A DNA stretch of 64,000 nucleotides from JAVJSD01 sp040219575 (GTDB lineage Bacteria; Planctomycetota; Planctomycetia; Pirellulales; Pirellulaceae). The position numbers and the translations under genes were made by a program. Numbering within the stretch: position 1 is the stretch's first letter; each line of letters starts with the position of its first letter. Under the pieces are notes generated by a model. The model had not been told where the DNA came from, searched no databases, and saw nothing but the letters and a program-made list of their open reading frames with translations. The DNA is taken from NCBI GenBank assembly GCA_040219575.1, contig JAVJSD010000034.1:1-64000 (forward strand), given 5' to 3'. Shown piece after piece: positions 45,418 to 54,100 of the stretch.

Positions 45418-46440
45418 ATGGAGACGAAAGCAGAAAAACTCTTCATTCCAGCCGATTGGAAGTACTGGATCGCTGAGAACCTCCTGTTGGGCGGCGCGCC
45501 AGACGACTTGAAACGCGTGCTCGCGCGGAACGGGTTCCCACAGGACCTCGCGTCGCTCGAAGTCGACGCGGCGGCCGCACATCCCTACCTCGACGCCGCT
45601 CGCTCCCTGGGACGGAGAATCGCAAAACGCGATTGGGTGCTCAATACCCTGCGCGCATTGGAGCCGCAGGAAACAGCGGCGATCGTCGATCGACGCGAAG
45701 ACCTTTCGGCCGACGAATTCTTCAACGAGTACTATCGTTGGAACCGTCCGGTCGTCCTCACCAAGGTGCTGCAGAAGTGGCCGGCTCTTGAGCGTTGGAC
45801 GCCCAAGTATCTACGTTCTCGCTGCGGTGAGAGGCTGGTCGAGATCCAGGCGAATCGCGAGTCGGACCCGCGTTACGAAATCGATTCCGACGCCCACAAG
45901 ACGAGCATGAAGTTCTCCAACGTCATCGACCTGATCGAATCCGGACGGGAGAGCAACGACTACTACATGACGGCCAACAACGCCGATATCAACGGAGCAG
46001 CCCTGCGCGAATTGTGGGACGATATCGACGCGCTGCCGCAGTACCTCGATCCTCAGCAGGCCGACGGCAGTACTTTTTTCTGGTACGGGCCGGCGGGAAC
46101 CGTGACGCCGCTGCATCATGACCTGACGAACAACTTCATGGCGCAAGTCCGCGGCCGCAAACTCATCAAGCTGATTTCCCCGGCCCACCTGCCCCTGATC
46201 TATAATCACCATCACTGCTACTCGCGCTTCGATCTCGATAACATCGACTACGAACAGTTTCCGCTGTTTCGCCAGGTCACGGTCCACGAAATCACGCTCC
46301 ACCCCGGTGAGTTGTTTTTCTTGCCCGTGGGATGGTGGCACTACGTGCGCGGTTTGGACGTTACGATCACGATTACCTGCACGAATTTCCGCGTCTTCAA
46401 CGACTTCGCCAAGTCGTACAAGACGTTCGCGGCCATCTGA
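45418..46440 (+). CDS. JmjC/cupin-8 family 2-oxoglutarate Fe(II) hydroxylase
   Basis: A 340-residue predicted cytoplasmic dioxygenase. A helical N-terminal domain (about 1-80; FIPADWKYWIAENLLLGGAP) typical of cupin-like peptide hydroxylases precedes the JmjC/cupin_8 barrel (NRPVVLTKVLQKWPALERWT onward). The Fe(II) facial triad can be placed as H233-x-D235 (PLHHDL) and H308 (VGWWHYV). The 2-oxoglutarate-binding segment is probably GRKLIKLISP. Family members hydroxylate Asp, Asn, His or Arg side chains in proteins. An AGGAG site precedes ATG 45418. DUF6065 and sulfotransferase genes follow in the same direction, implying a protein-modifying cassette divergent from the giant toxin. Confidence 0.85.
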   Translation: METKAEKLFIPADWKYWIAENLLLGGAPDDLKRVLARNGFPQDLASLEVDAAAAHPYLDAARSLGRRIAKRDWVLNTLRALEPQETAAIVDRREDLSADEFFNEYYRWNRPVVLTKVLQKWPALERWTPKYLRSRCGERLVEIQANRESDPRYEIDSDAHKTSMKFSNVIDLIESGRESNDYYMTANNADINGAALRELWDDIDALPQYLDPQQADGSTFFWYGPAGTVTPLHHDLTNNFMAQVRGRKLIKLISPAHLPLIYNHHHCYSRFDLDNIDYEQFPLFRQVTVHEITLHPGELFFLPVGWWHYVRGLDVTITITCTNFRVFNDFAKSYKTFAAI

Positions 46441-46496
46441 TCGACGACGTGCGACGATCCACCCATCCATCCAGCCTGTCTCCGGCGGGACCAGCT

Positions 46497-47273
46497 ATGA
46501 ACGAACGCGTCGAGGAAGAACTACCGATCCTGGCGTACGAGATCTACCCGCAACACGATATGCCGCTCGAACCCGCGCCGATTCCCCGTCCGTGGATGGA
46601 CGGCACGCAATCGCGGTTTGCATATCGTTGCTTGCCGCTGACGCTGGCCAACCAGGCGGGCTGGCTGATTCGCAATCCTTCGAGTTTTGCGGTCCGCTGG
46701 AACGGCGGCCCGCGGATTGAAGACACGGGCCTGGTGTTCGATCAGGTTCCGCCCGACTCGCGGATCAGCAGCCTGTTTGGACACGGCGTTGTGACGTTCA
46801 ATCTTCCTTACCTGTTTCGCACTCCGCCGGGCATGAACCTGTGGGTCAAGGGTCCCTCGAATTGGCCCAAAGACGGCGTGCAGGCGCTCGAAGGCCTGGT
46901 CGAAACCGATTGGACCGCCGCCTCGTTCACGATGAATTGGAAGTTGACCCGGCCCGACCATCTCGTGCGGTTCGAACGGGGCGAGCCGATCTGCATGGTC
47001 GTGCCCTATCCACGTGGGTTGCTCGAAAGTTGTCGTCCACAACGACTCCCCCTGGCGGAGAATCCACAACTGAAAAGCGCCTACCAGCGCTGGAGCCACG
47101 ACCGCGACATATTCCACCAGCGTGTCGCGGAGGGCGATGAGCAGGCGCAGCGCGCGGGCTGGCAGAAGGACTATTTTCAGGGACGCGACCCGGGCAGCGA
47201 CCGTTTCGGTTCGCACCAGACCAAACTGGGAGTCCGGCGTTTCGAATCGGGTGGCGAGAAACACCATGGCTGA
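46497..47273 (+). CDS. DUF6065 family protein
   Basis: 258 residues with the DUF6065 pattern: FAYRCLPLTLANQAGWLI, a VVTFNLPYLFRTPPGMNLWV segment, LVETDWTAASFTMNWKLTRP, and FERGEPICMVVPYPR. The family is uncharacterised, but members often lie beside cupin-like hydroxylases or 2OG oxygenases in peptide or protein-modification clusters, as here. It starts 56 bases after the hydroxylase stop and overlaps the sulfotransferase start by 8 bases, so the three genes form a tight operon. There is no signal peptide; the location is probably cytoplasmic. Confidence 0.75.
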   Translation: MNERVEEELPILAYEIYPQHDMPLEPAPIPRPWMDGTQSRFAYRCLPLTLANQAGWLIRNPSSFAVRWNGGPRIEDTGLVFDQVPPDSRISSLFGHGVVTFNLPYLFRTPPGMNLWVKGPSNWPKDGVQALEGLVETDWTAASFTMNWKLTRPDHLVRFERGEPICMVVPYPRGLLESCRPQRLPLAENPQLKSAYQRWSHDRDIFHQRVAEGDEQAQRAGWQKDYFQGRDPGSDRFGSHQTKLGVRRFESGGEKHHG

Positions 47274-48063
47274 CCAGTTCTTTTTGATCGGCCCTTTGCG
47301 CACGGGGTCGTCGTTACTCGCACGGTGCATCGACGATCATCCGTACGCCATCTGTCTGTGCGAATCGGAGATCAATCGCGCTCTCATCGGCGACTACTTC
47401 GTGGCCTTGCACTTTCAGCGCATGCTGCACCACGGGCTGGAGCCCCACGCGATCGTACGGCTCTTGGACCGACGGCGGCAAGACGATCTTCGCAGTTGGA
47501 TGCAGTGGTACGCGGCGGCTCGGCCGCAGCTCAGCCGTCTTTACGACAAGGAAATTGCCTCGGTGCTAGGCGACAAGAGCCCCGACCTTTTCCGCAGTCG
47601 TGCAATCGTCGAGTTTCTTGCTCCTTCCTATCCACTGATCTACACGGTGCGCGATCCGCGGGCGATCTACCAGAGCATTCTCGACAACTCGAACGAGTCG
47701 CAGCGCGAGGAGCGCTGGAAGAACCTGGCGCTCAATTTCCTGGCCTGGGAGCCATTTCTCGATCGGCCGAATGTGCTGGTTGTTCGCTACGAGGATCTCG
47801 TCGCGACGCCCGAAACGGTCATGCGCCGCGTCTACGAGCACGTCGGTCTCGTCTACTCGCCTCGGTTTCTGGAGCCTTTCGAGCGTAAACATCCCAAGCG
47901 ATTCCTCTGGCAAACCTCGATCGATTGGGCGACCGGTATTCGACGCGACTTTGATGCGACGCGCGCTGATCGATGGAGAGAAACGCTCTCAGACGCGGAT
48001 GAAATGAAAGTCTGCAACTCGGACGTCGTCGCCCACTTTATGCGGCGATTCGGCTATCGGTAG
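47266..48063 (+). CDS. PAPS-dependent sulfotransferase
   Basis: 265 residues of the Sulfotransfer_1/3 superfamily, transferring sulfate from PAPS. The 5'-phosphosulfate loop is FLIGPLRTGSSLLARCID at the N-terminus. The 3'-phosphate-binding segment is YTVRDPRAIYQSILD (about residues 126-140), followed by VLVVRYEDLVATPETVM. It is somewhat short but complete. ATG 47266 lies inside the DUF6065 gene (8-base overlap), so translation is coupled. The acceptor is unknown; context with a peptide hydroxylase suggests a protein acceptor, for example tyrosine or a hydroxylated side chain (inference). Confidence 0.85.
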   Translation: MADQFFLIGPLRTGSSLLARCIDDHPYAICLCESEINRALIGDYFVALHFQRMLHHGLEPHAIVRLLDRRRQDDLRSWMQWYAAARPQLSRLYDKEIASVLGDKSPDLFRSRAIVEFLAPSYPLIYTVRDPRAIYQSILDNSNESQREERWKNLALNFLAWEPFLDRPNVLVVRYEDLVATPETVMRRVYEHVGLVYSPRFLEPFERKHPKRFLWQTSIDWATGIRRDFDATRADRWRETLSDADEMKVCNSDVVAHFMRRFGYR

Positions 48064-48731
48064 CGCGGCGGCTGCTTCTCGCTCCTTCTCTTCTGGCCGC
48101 AGTCATTCGTCAAACCAGCATTGTGTGGCCGACTCCGCGACGAGCACGCCGAACTCGCCCGGTTGGCCGCGGCGTCGCGTCCGGGCAGACACCCACGATT
48201 GTATCCGGGACGCCGAGCGGCGCGTGACCGCGATCGACAACGAACTGGCCACGCTTGACGGCGACTTGGTAGACGAGGCCGAGGTCGCCGCCGCGTTGGC
48301 GGACTTCGACGCCCTGTGGGACTGACTGGCCCCGCACGAACAATCCCGCGTGATCGAACTGCTGGTCGAGCGGGTCGAATACGACGGCGACGGCGGCAAC
48401 GTCTCGATGTCTCGATCACCTTCCGATCGAGCGGCATCAAGACGCTGGCCGGCGAACTGCGAAAGGAGGAGGCGGCATGATCAGAACTGAACGAAAGGTC
48501 CATTTCCAACTCGAGAACGTCGGCCGGCATCAGGTTGTGGACGGGGTCACTATTCATCACGTCCCTCCTGCCGCTCGTCAGGACGTCGAGGTAGTAGATC
48601 ATGCAGCCGTCGCCTAAGGCGTCGGGCTCGACCGGGTAGCTGTCGCCGCACTCAGGATTCTGGCACTCAACCGTCATGGTCGCATCGTCGGCGCAGGTTC
48701 GGCAGACGCCGTCTCGGGGATTCACGTGCAT
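48054..48731 (-). CDS. Zinc-ribbon-like protein, probably 3'-fused to antisense recombinase sequence
   Basis: ATG 48731 has GGAGG 7 bases upstream. The first 85 residues (MHVNPRDGVCRTCADDATM, then VECQNPECGDSYPVEP) look like a real small protein with paired cysteines suggestive of a zinc ribbon. From about residue 90 the frame runs antisense through the recombinase pseudogene and becomes Arg/Pro-rich shadow sequence up to the stop at 48054. Only the first third is likely to be genuine. Small two-CxxC proteins of this kind are common in planctomycete mobile regions; the function is unknown. Confidence 0.4.
   Translation of the reverse strand: MHVNPRDGVCRTCADDATMTVECQNPECGDSYPVEPDALGDGCMIYYLDVLTSGRRDVMNSDPVHNLMPADVLELEMDLSFSSDHAASSFRSSPASVLMPLDRKVIETSRRCRRRRRIRPARPAVRSRGIVRAGPVSPTGRRSPPTRRRPRPRLPSRRQAWPVRCRSRSRAARRPGYNRGCLPGRDAAANRASSACSSRSRPHNAGLTNDCGQKRRSEKQPPRYR
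48125..48480 (+). pseudogene. C-terminal remnant of a large serine recombinase
   Basis: The frame encodes AAALADFDALWD, then TGA (48323-48325), then LAPHEQSRVIELLVERVEYDGDGG, then the tail VSITFRSSGIKTLAGEL once a frameshift is repaired. This is the characteristic C-terminus of recombinase-family (large serine integrase) proteins in this phylum. Two lesions are visible: the in-frame stop, and an 8-bp tandem duplication (GTCTCGAT at 48401-48408 and 48409-48416) that shifts the frame. The catalytic N-terminal resolvase domain is absent. Confidence 0.75.
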
Positions 48732-48738
48732 ACGCGCA

Positions 48739-48743
48739 CCTCC
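48739..48743 (-). promoter_or_regulatory. Ribosome-binding site of the zinc-ribbon-like gene
   Basis: GGAGG on the minus strand, 7 bases before ATG 48731. It is the main reason to treat the N-terminal part as a real gene. Confidence 0.5.
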
Positions 48744-48899
48744 AGAACCTCTTGGGTAGGGGAAAGAACCAAGACGCTCTTGGAGAGTGCCCCAGATTGA
48801 GCCGGCAAGTCAAAGTGGAGAGGGCCGGGATGGTTGCCTGGCCGAGACTTTGGATGAGAGCGACTTCACCTCCGCCCAGCGGCGAATCGCAGCCTTGCT

Positions 48900-49314
48900 C
48901 ATTACACCAGGGAACTGACGAACTTCGAGGACGGCTTCCTGCTCGGCAAGCAATACATCCTGATGGACCGCGATGGCAAGTTCTGCCCGGCGTTCCGCGA
49001 TCTGCTCGACGACGAAGGCGTCGAACCGAAGCTCTTGCCGCCGCGAAGCCCAAATTTGAACGCCCATCTCGAGCGGTTCATGAGAAGCGCGAAATCTGAG
49101 TGCCTCGACAGAATGATCTTCTTCGGCGAGAACTCGCTGCGGCGGGCCGTCACGTCTTACTTACCTTGAGCACTACCACGCCGAGCGCAACCACCAGGGC
49201 CTGGACAACACGATCATCGAGCCGGGCGAGGAAGTGGGCCAGATAGCCGGCAAGATCGAGTGCCGCGAGCGCCTGGGCGGCATGCTGCGGTACTACCACC
49301 GCGCCGCGGCGTAG
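48900..49314 (+). pseudogene. C-terminal remnant of a DDE (rve-type) transposase
   Basis: The first frame reads [40 protein letters not shown], then [20 protein letters not shown] up to SYLP and a TGA at 49167. Shifting frame by one restores EHYHAERNHQGLD and ends RLGGMLRYYHRAAA at TAG 49312-49314. This is the second half of an integrase-core transposase (the D of MDRD and E of HLERF are kept). It is inactivated by the frameshift and by loss of the N-terminus. The insertion-sequence family cannot be fixed from this part. Confidence 0.8.
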
Positions 49315-49830
49315 CGCTCGCCGCTCAAACGGTCATCGCGTCTACCCAATTTCCACGGACGCGGTGCGCGCTGATGGCGTTCCGCCGGTCCTCAACGCGC
49401 CGTCCCCGCACCAATGTCCACGCCGACCGCGCCATTCTCGACCGAAGATCCGCCAACGGAACTCGGCAAACACCAGATTTTCAAAGAGCTTACACGTCGT
49501 CCGACTTTTTTGACCTTACGCGATCATCGAGCCGGGCGAGGAAGTGGGCCAGATAGCCGGCAAGATTGAGTGCCGCGAGCGCCTGGGCGGCATGCTGCGG
49601 TACTACCACCGCGCCGCGGCGTAGCGTTCGCCGCTCAAACGGTCATCGCGTCTACCCAAATTCCACGGACGCGGTGCGCGCTGATGGCGTTCCAATGGCC
49701 TTCAACCAGGCATCCGCGAGCCAAAGTTCGCGACGGCCCGGGCATTCTCGACCGAAAATCCGCCGACGGAACTCGGCAAACACCAGATTCTCAAAGAGCT
49801 TACTCGTCGTCCGAGTTTTTTGACCTTACG
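49211..49830. repeat. 310-bp tandem duplication of the transposase 3' end
   Basis: Units 49211-49520 and 49521-49830 are direct tandem copies with exactly 310-base period, both starting CGATCATCGAGCCGGGCGAG and ending TTTTTTGACCTTACG. Similarity is near-complete at both ends and weaker over about 60 bases in the middle (from about 49383 and 49693). The unit holds the last 104 bases of the transposase gene plus its downstream flank. It fills the gap before the ankyrin gene. Confidence 0.9.
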
Positions 49831-49855
49831 AGGTACGTCATTCCCGGAAGGCCCC

Positions 49856-51190
49856 TTATTCTCCGACGGCGCTCTTGGGAATCGATCTCACTGGTAGTAC
49901 GCAGCCGAAGTCAACTGAAGCAGTGATAGCCGACAACTCAAGGTAGCTCTTGGCCTGCTTATCTCCATGTGCAGCTTGCTCCCGCCAAATTTCCACAATG
50001 TGGGCGGGCTTCTTCTGAACGACTCCTTCTCGGTGCTCTGCGCCCATGTCCAATAGCAGTCTGGCCACTGGGTAGTGCTCGTCAAAAGTCACCGCGTTGT
50101 TGCAGTGAAACAGATGTGCATCCAACGGTGTTCCCCCGGTGTCGCTTCTCGCATCGATATCAGCGCCCGCGTCAATCAGCAATTGCGCTACTTCCGTTGA
50201 TCTCGCATAGAATAGCGGCGTTCTCTGGGCTACACCACGAACATCGGGGTTGGCGCCGGAGTCCAACAACAGTCGAACAACCTGAGCATGATCGAACTTC
50301 ACGGCCACTTCCAGTCCGCTGTCGGCAGGAAACCCGAGTTCAAGCAGTCGTCCTGTGGTTTCAACGTTACCTGCCAAGCTGCTCTCGAAAACAGGCGACA
50401 AACCGCCCAAGTCTCTGGAAAACACTCCGCGGGATGCCAGGAGATCAATCACTGATCGATTGCCATACATCGCTGCATATTCGGGAATCGTGACGGGATG
50501 CACGACGACTCTGCGTCCGACATCGAACGTAAGCTGCGGCATGGGCGCTTTGATGCCATCAATACTGAGAGCCTCTGCATTCAGTGTTTTCAGATTATCG
50601 CATCGCCCATTTGCAATGTCGCGGAATACCGCTAGATTGCGGTCTTCAATTGCTTCGCGACTTCCCTCCCGCTCAATCAGGAATCGTTGCTTGTCGCGAA
50701 TCTTTGTCAACACGAGATCATGCTCGTCCGGACGACGGTACAGCTCGCGATACAATGCGCCTCCAACCATCTCATATGCGTCCACGTATCGCCAATCGAC
50801 CACATCGGCCATTCGACAATGCATCTTTCCTGAGGGATGCGGCGTAAGGGTATTCTCGACGCGAAGCCCAGACACACTGTCATTGCTGACCGAGTCAACG
50901 AGCACCCCTACTGGAAGGTAGCAGTCGCCAGAATCTTCAAGGGTAACGACAAGAAAATCGGTTTGTGCTCGAGAACGATTGCGAAAGGCGGCAACAAACT
51001 GTCCCAACGACTGGCGAGATAAGCTGATCTCGCGCACCAAGGCTTCATCGGGGTCGCTGTGACCTGACCGTGCACTAGACATGCGGTCGATCTTCCTCTT
51101 CTGTGTCTCGACAAGCCCATTGTCAGTGCATCCGACCACGCAAAGCAGAGCCAAGCCGATCAAGCTGGCACTCGCAATTTCTCTATGCAT
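49856..51190 (-). CDS. Lipoprotein with DUF2314 and ankyrin repeats, putative immunity (module B)
   Basis: 444 residues. The signal ends in LLCVVGC (lipobox, C21). A DUF2314-like domain spans about 50-165 (FLVVTLEDSGDCYLPVGVLV ... DVVDWRYVDAYEMVGGALY). Ankyrin repeats follow from about 240 to 400 (VVRLLLDSGANPDVRGVAQ, VAQLLIDAGADIDARSDTG, VARLLLDMGAEH). Both DUF2314 and ankyrin modules are used by immunity proteins of polymorphic toxins. It starts at ATG 51190, 7 bases after the RHS toxin stop; an in-frame GTG at 51223 would overlap it. The lipid anchor suggests it neutralises a toxin in the periplasm or at the membrane. GC looks low compared with the RHS body. Confidence 0.7.
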   Translation of the reverse strand: MHREIASASLIGLALLCVVGCTDNGLVETQKRKIDRMSSARSGHSDPDEALVREISLSRQSLGQFVAAFRNRSRAQTDFLVVTLEDSGDCYLPVGVLVDSVSNDSVSGLRVENTLTPHPSGKMHCRMADVVDWRYVDAYEMVGGALYRELYRRPDEHDLVLTKIRDKQRFLIEREGSREAIEDRNLAVFRDIANGRCDNLKTLNAEALSIDGIKAPMPQLTFDVGRRVVVHPVTIPEYAAMYGNRSVIDLLASRGVFSRDLGGLSPVFESSLAGNVETTGRLLELGFPADSGLEVAVKFDHAQVVRLLLDSGANPDVRGVAQRTPLFYARSTEVAQLLIDAGADIDARSDTGGTPLDAHLFHCNNAVTFDEHYPVARLLLDMGAEHREGVVQKKPAHIVEIWREQAAHGDKQAKSYLELSAITASVDFGCVLPVRSIPKSAVGE

Positions 51191-51197
51191 CAGTTCA

Positions 51198-54100
51198 CTA
51201 TTCCTGGCGCTGCTGTCGCTCACACTCTCTAATATATTCGGTCGTATACCTGCTTATAGAGCCGCTAGAAAAGTCGCCTGTAGTCCAACGTCGCCCCTCG
51301 ACATAAAGTATACTTGGAACTATATCTCGAATTCCAAATTCGTACTTGGATTGCCCCTGTCGCTCACGAACGGCGCTCAGCATCGCGTCCTCATACTCCC
51401 TCAACAATTGATCCTCTTTACCCATGCTCGTTTCAACGGCCGACTTCCACATGGCTGCAAACCCAAAATGCTGCTCTTCTAGGAGTTGAAGCAGGACAGA
51501 TGGATCCGTTCCTTTTGTATGGTCCGGCTTGATCAGGTGCTCGACAAATTCCTGCTTATCGCCTCTCAACGCCGCCTGCATCGCATTTCTGATACCCTTA
51601 CTCGAAGGTTCGTCAGGACTAAGGATCCTTGCAAAGTCGGCTGCATCGGCCACGTTACCTATGCGGTCCCCAATGAACCCTATCGCGGAAACAAACACAA
51701 GCAGCTTCTGCAGCTTCCCACGCTTCTTTAGGGACGTGATTCCCTTTTTGACAACCTTCTCGTCTGACGTAACATCCAGGCCGTCAGGACGTACACGAGA
51801 TCCGGGTTTGGCCAAGTCCTCCTTGACTCCACATGTGAAGTTCTTGATGACTTCGTTATCCTTCGATCCGTCCCAATTCTTGCCGGCCCAGATATTCTCA
51901 ACAACGTCACGTGCCGAAACATCTTTGCGGCCCGATAATTTCCACTCAAGCAACTGGTCAGCCACTTCAAGGTCGTATTCTGGATGGCTAACGCCGTTAT
52001 AAATGGAACTGTAGTTATGCCCGCCTTTTAGTTTCCCTGAGTACATTCCGGCAAAGGTATGCCATTCTTCTTCAGTAATGAGCTTTGCGCGGTGCAGAGT
52101 GGTGGCAACCCACATGGTTACCCAGTGGTGGCCCTCGGCCAAGCCGCTGGGATCTGTGGAGACTGTTGGGTGGTTGCCCACATAACGGTAGGGATTGTTA
52201 TAGTCGTCGTAGATTGGATCCTCGCTGATCCACTGGCCGATGGCGGCGGCGTAGTAGCGGGCGCGGTTGAATTGGAGGTCGCTTTCGTAGTCGCGCTCGC
52301 GGCCGGTGTAAGCGTAGACATGAATGACTGCGGGCGCAGTTTCGGAGGTGATGGCGCCGTAGGCGTCGTAGGTGATGTGGTTGACGACGGTGCCGTCGTT
52401 CTCGACAAGGTCGCGGACGCTGCCGAGGTTGTCGGTGAGGGCCCAGAGGACATCGCCCGTGGCGTCTTCGTCGGCGAGGATCTGGTCGACCTGCTCGCCG
52501 TGCAGGTACCGATTTGTCAAAGAGCCGGTTTCGTCGAAGACGAGCACGATCGCATCGCCGTCGTAAACGTAAGACTCGCCCACCGCCGAGCCACCGCCCG
52601 CGCCGTCGGCGTCGATGGACTTGGCGATGCGGCGGTTGAACACGTCGTAGGTGTATTCTACCGCGTGCGTCACCACGTCGGAACTGTTCTTCTGGGTGAT
52701 CTTGACCAACCGGTTGCGGTGGTCCCACTCGTACTCGGTGTAGTCGCCCGTGCTGATGTTCGACTTGAGGACGCGGTTCCCCTCGTCGTCGTACTCGTAG
52801 TTGAACGTGCCGTCGGTGAAGAGCAGGTTGTTGTCGCCGGTGGTGTAGCCGCTGACGGTGCGGTTGCCGTTCTCGTCGTGGCTGTACGCCTCGTCGGTCT
52901 GGAAGTCGTGATCGGCGTCTGTGACCTGGTTCGTATCGTCGTACGTGTAGCCGCTGGTTCCGTCGTTGCCCACCAGCGACGTGAAGTCCATCTGCGTGAC
53001 GCGGCTGGCGGCGTCGAACGTCCAGTCGTAGTCAGCGAAGGTGGTCGTGTCCTCGGTGTGCGTCAGGTCGGTGAGCCGGCCGATGCCGTCGTAACCGTAG
53101 TCCGTCTCCGCCACCAGGTGCGTGCTGCCGCCGTCGGTATCTTTGTAGCGGGCGACGTTCGTGTACTGCCCGGCCGCGTTGTAGGCGAAATCGACCCGCT
53201 TCTCGGCGACGGTGTTTCCGCCGGTGACGCCGGTTTGCTCGATCTTGGTGAGCCGCTGGAGGTTGTCGTAAGTGTAGGTGTTGTTGAAGTCGTCGTAGAG
53301 GCTGGCGCCGATGACTTCGAGTGCAGGCACGTCCCCTGTCTCGTCGTTAAACTGGACAAGCCAAGCTTGGGCGCCCGCGACTTCCGTCACTGTCACGTCG
53401 GTAATGCCGTTGAGGGCTTCCAGCGCCGCCTCCACCTCGCTTGCGGAGGCGTCGTAGTCGATTTGCGCAGTTTCCTCTCCATCGAATTCCAGCGAGAAGT
53501 CACCGCCGGTGGCGTCGAAGAGTTCTACTCGCTGGATCTCGTCGACCACCTCGTGGCCTTGGACGAGCGTGCCTTGGGCGACGATGACGTCGTCGCCATT
53601 ACCGATGCCCCAAATGAAAGGAACGTTTGTTCCCGCTAGTTGCCCTACGAATTCGAATGTGACAGTCGTTCTGCGCATCTCGTTGAACGGATTCGGATCT
53701 CGCTCCGAGGTATAGTATGTCTCCTCGGCAACGGACGAGATCGAAACATTGTCACTTCCAAAAAACAGGTCATCTTCGAGTGCGGAGTCGTACTTGTCAC
53801 CGATGGCGCCAACGCCAAAGTAACCCTTGTAAATTGGTGCACTTGTGATTGTTCCGTATGGGCCTTCACGTTCCAGCACAACGGAGCCGGTTGCTATCTC
53901 GGGGTCCCAAGTGATGATCGACATTTGCACTTCGTTTTCCGCCAGCTCTCCCTTGGTGACTTCCGTCACCTCCGCCGTTGCGAGTCCCGTTAGCCCCGTT
54001 CCGTCGTCATGCAATACGTGATAGTCCGTGCGCGAGCCGACGGCATTGAACGATTGCGTGATTCGGGCGGCGGGACCGGTGAGGCTGAGGGCGTCGATTT

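Noticed and set aside
49211..49830. Two separate small genes starting at 49260 and 49570
   Set aside because: They are out-of-frame shadows over the duplicated transposase end, with no start signal.
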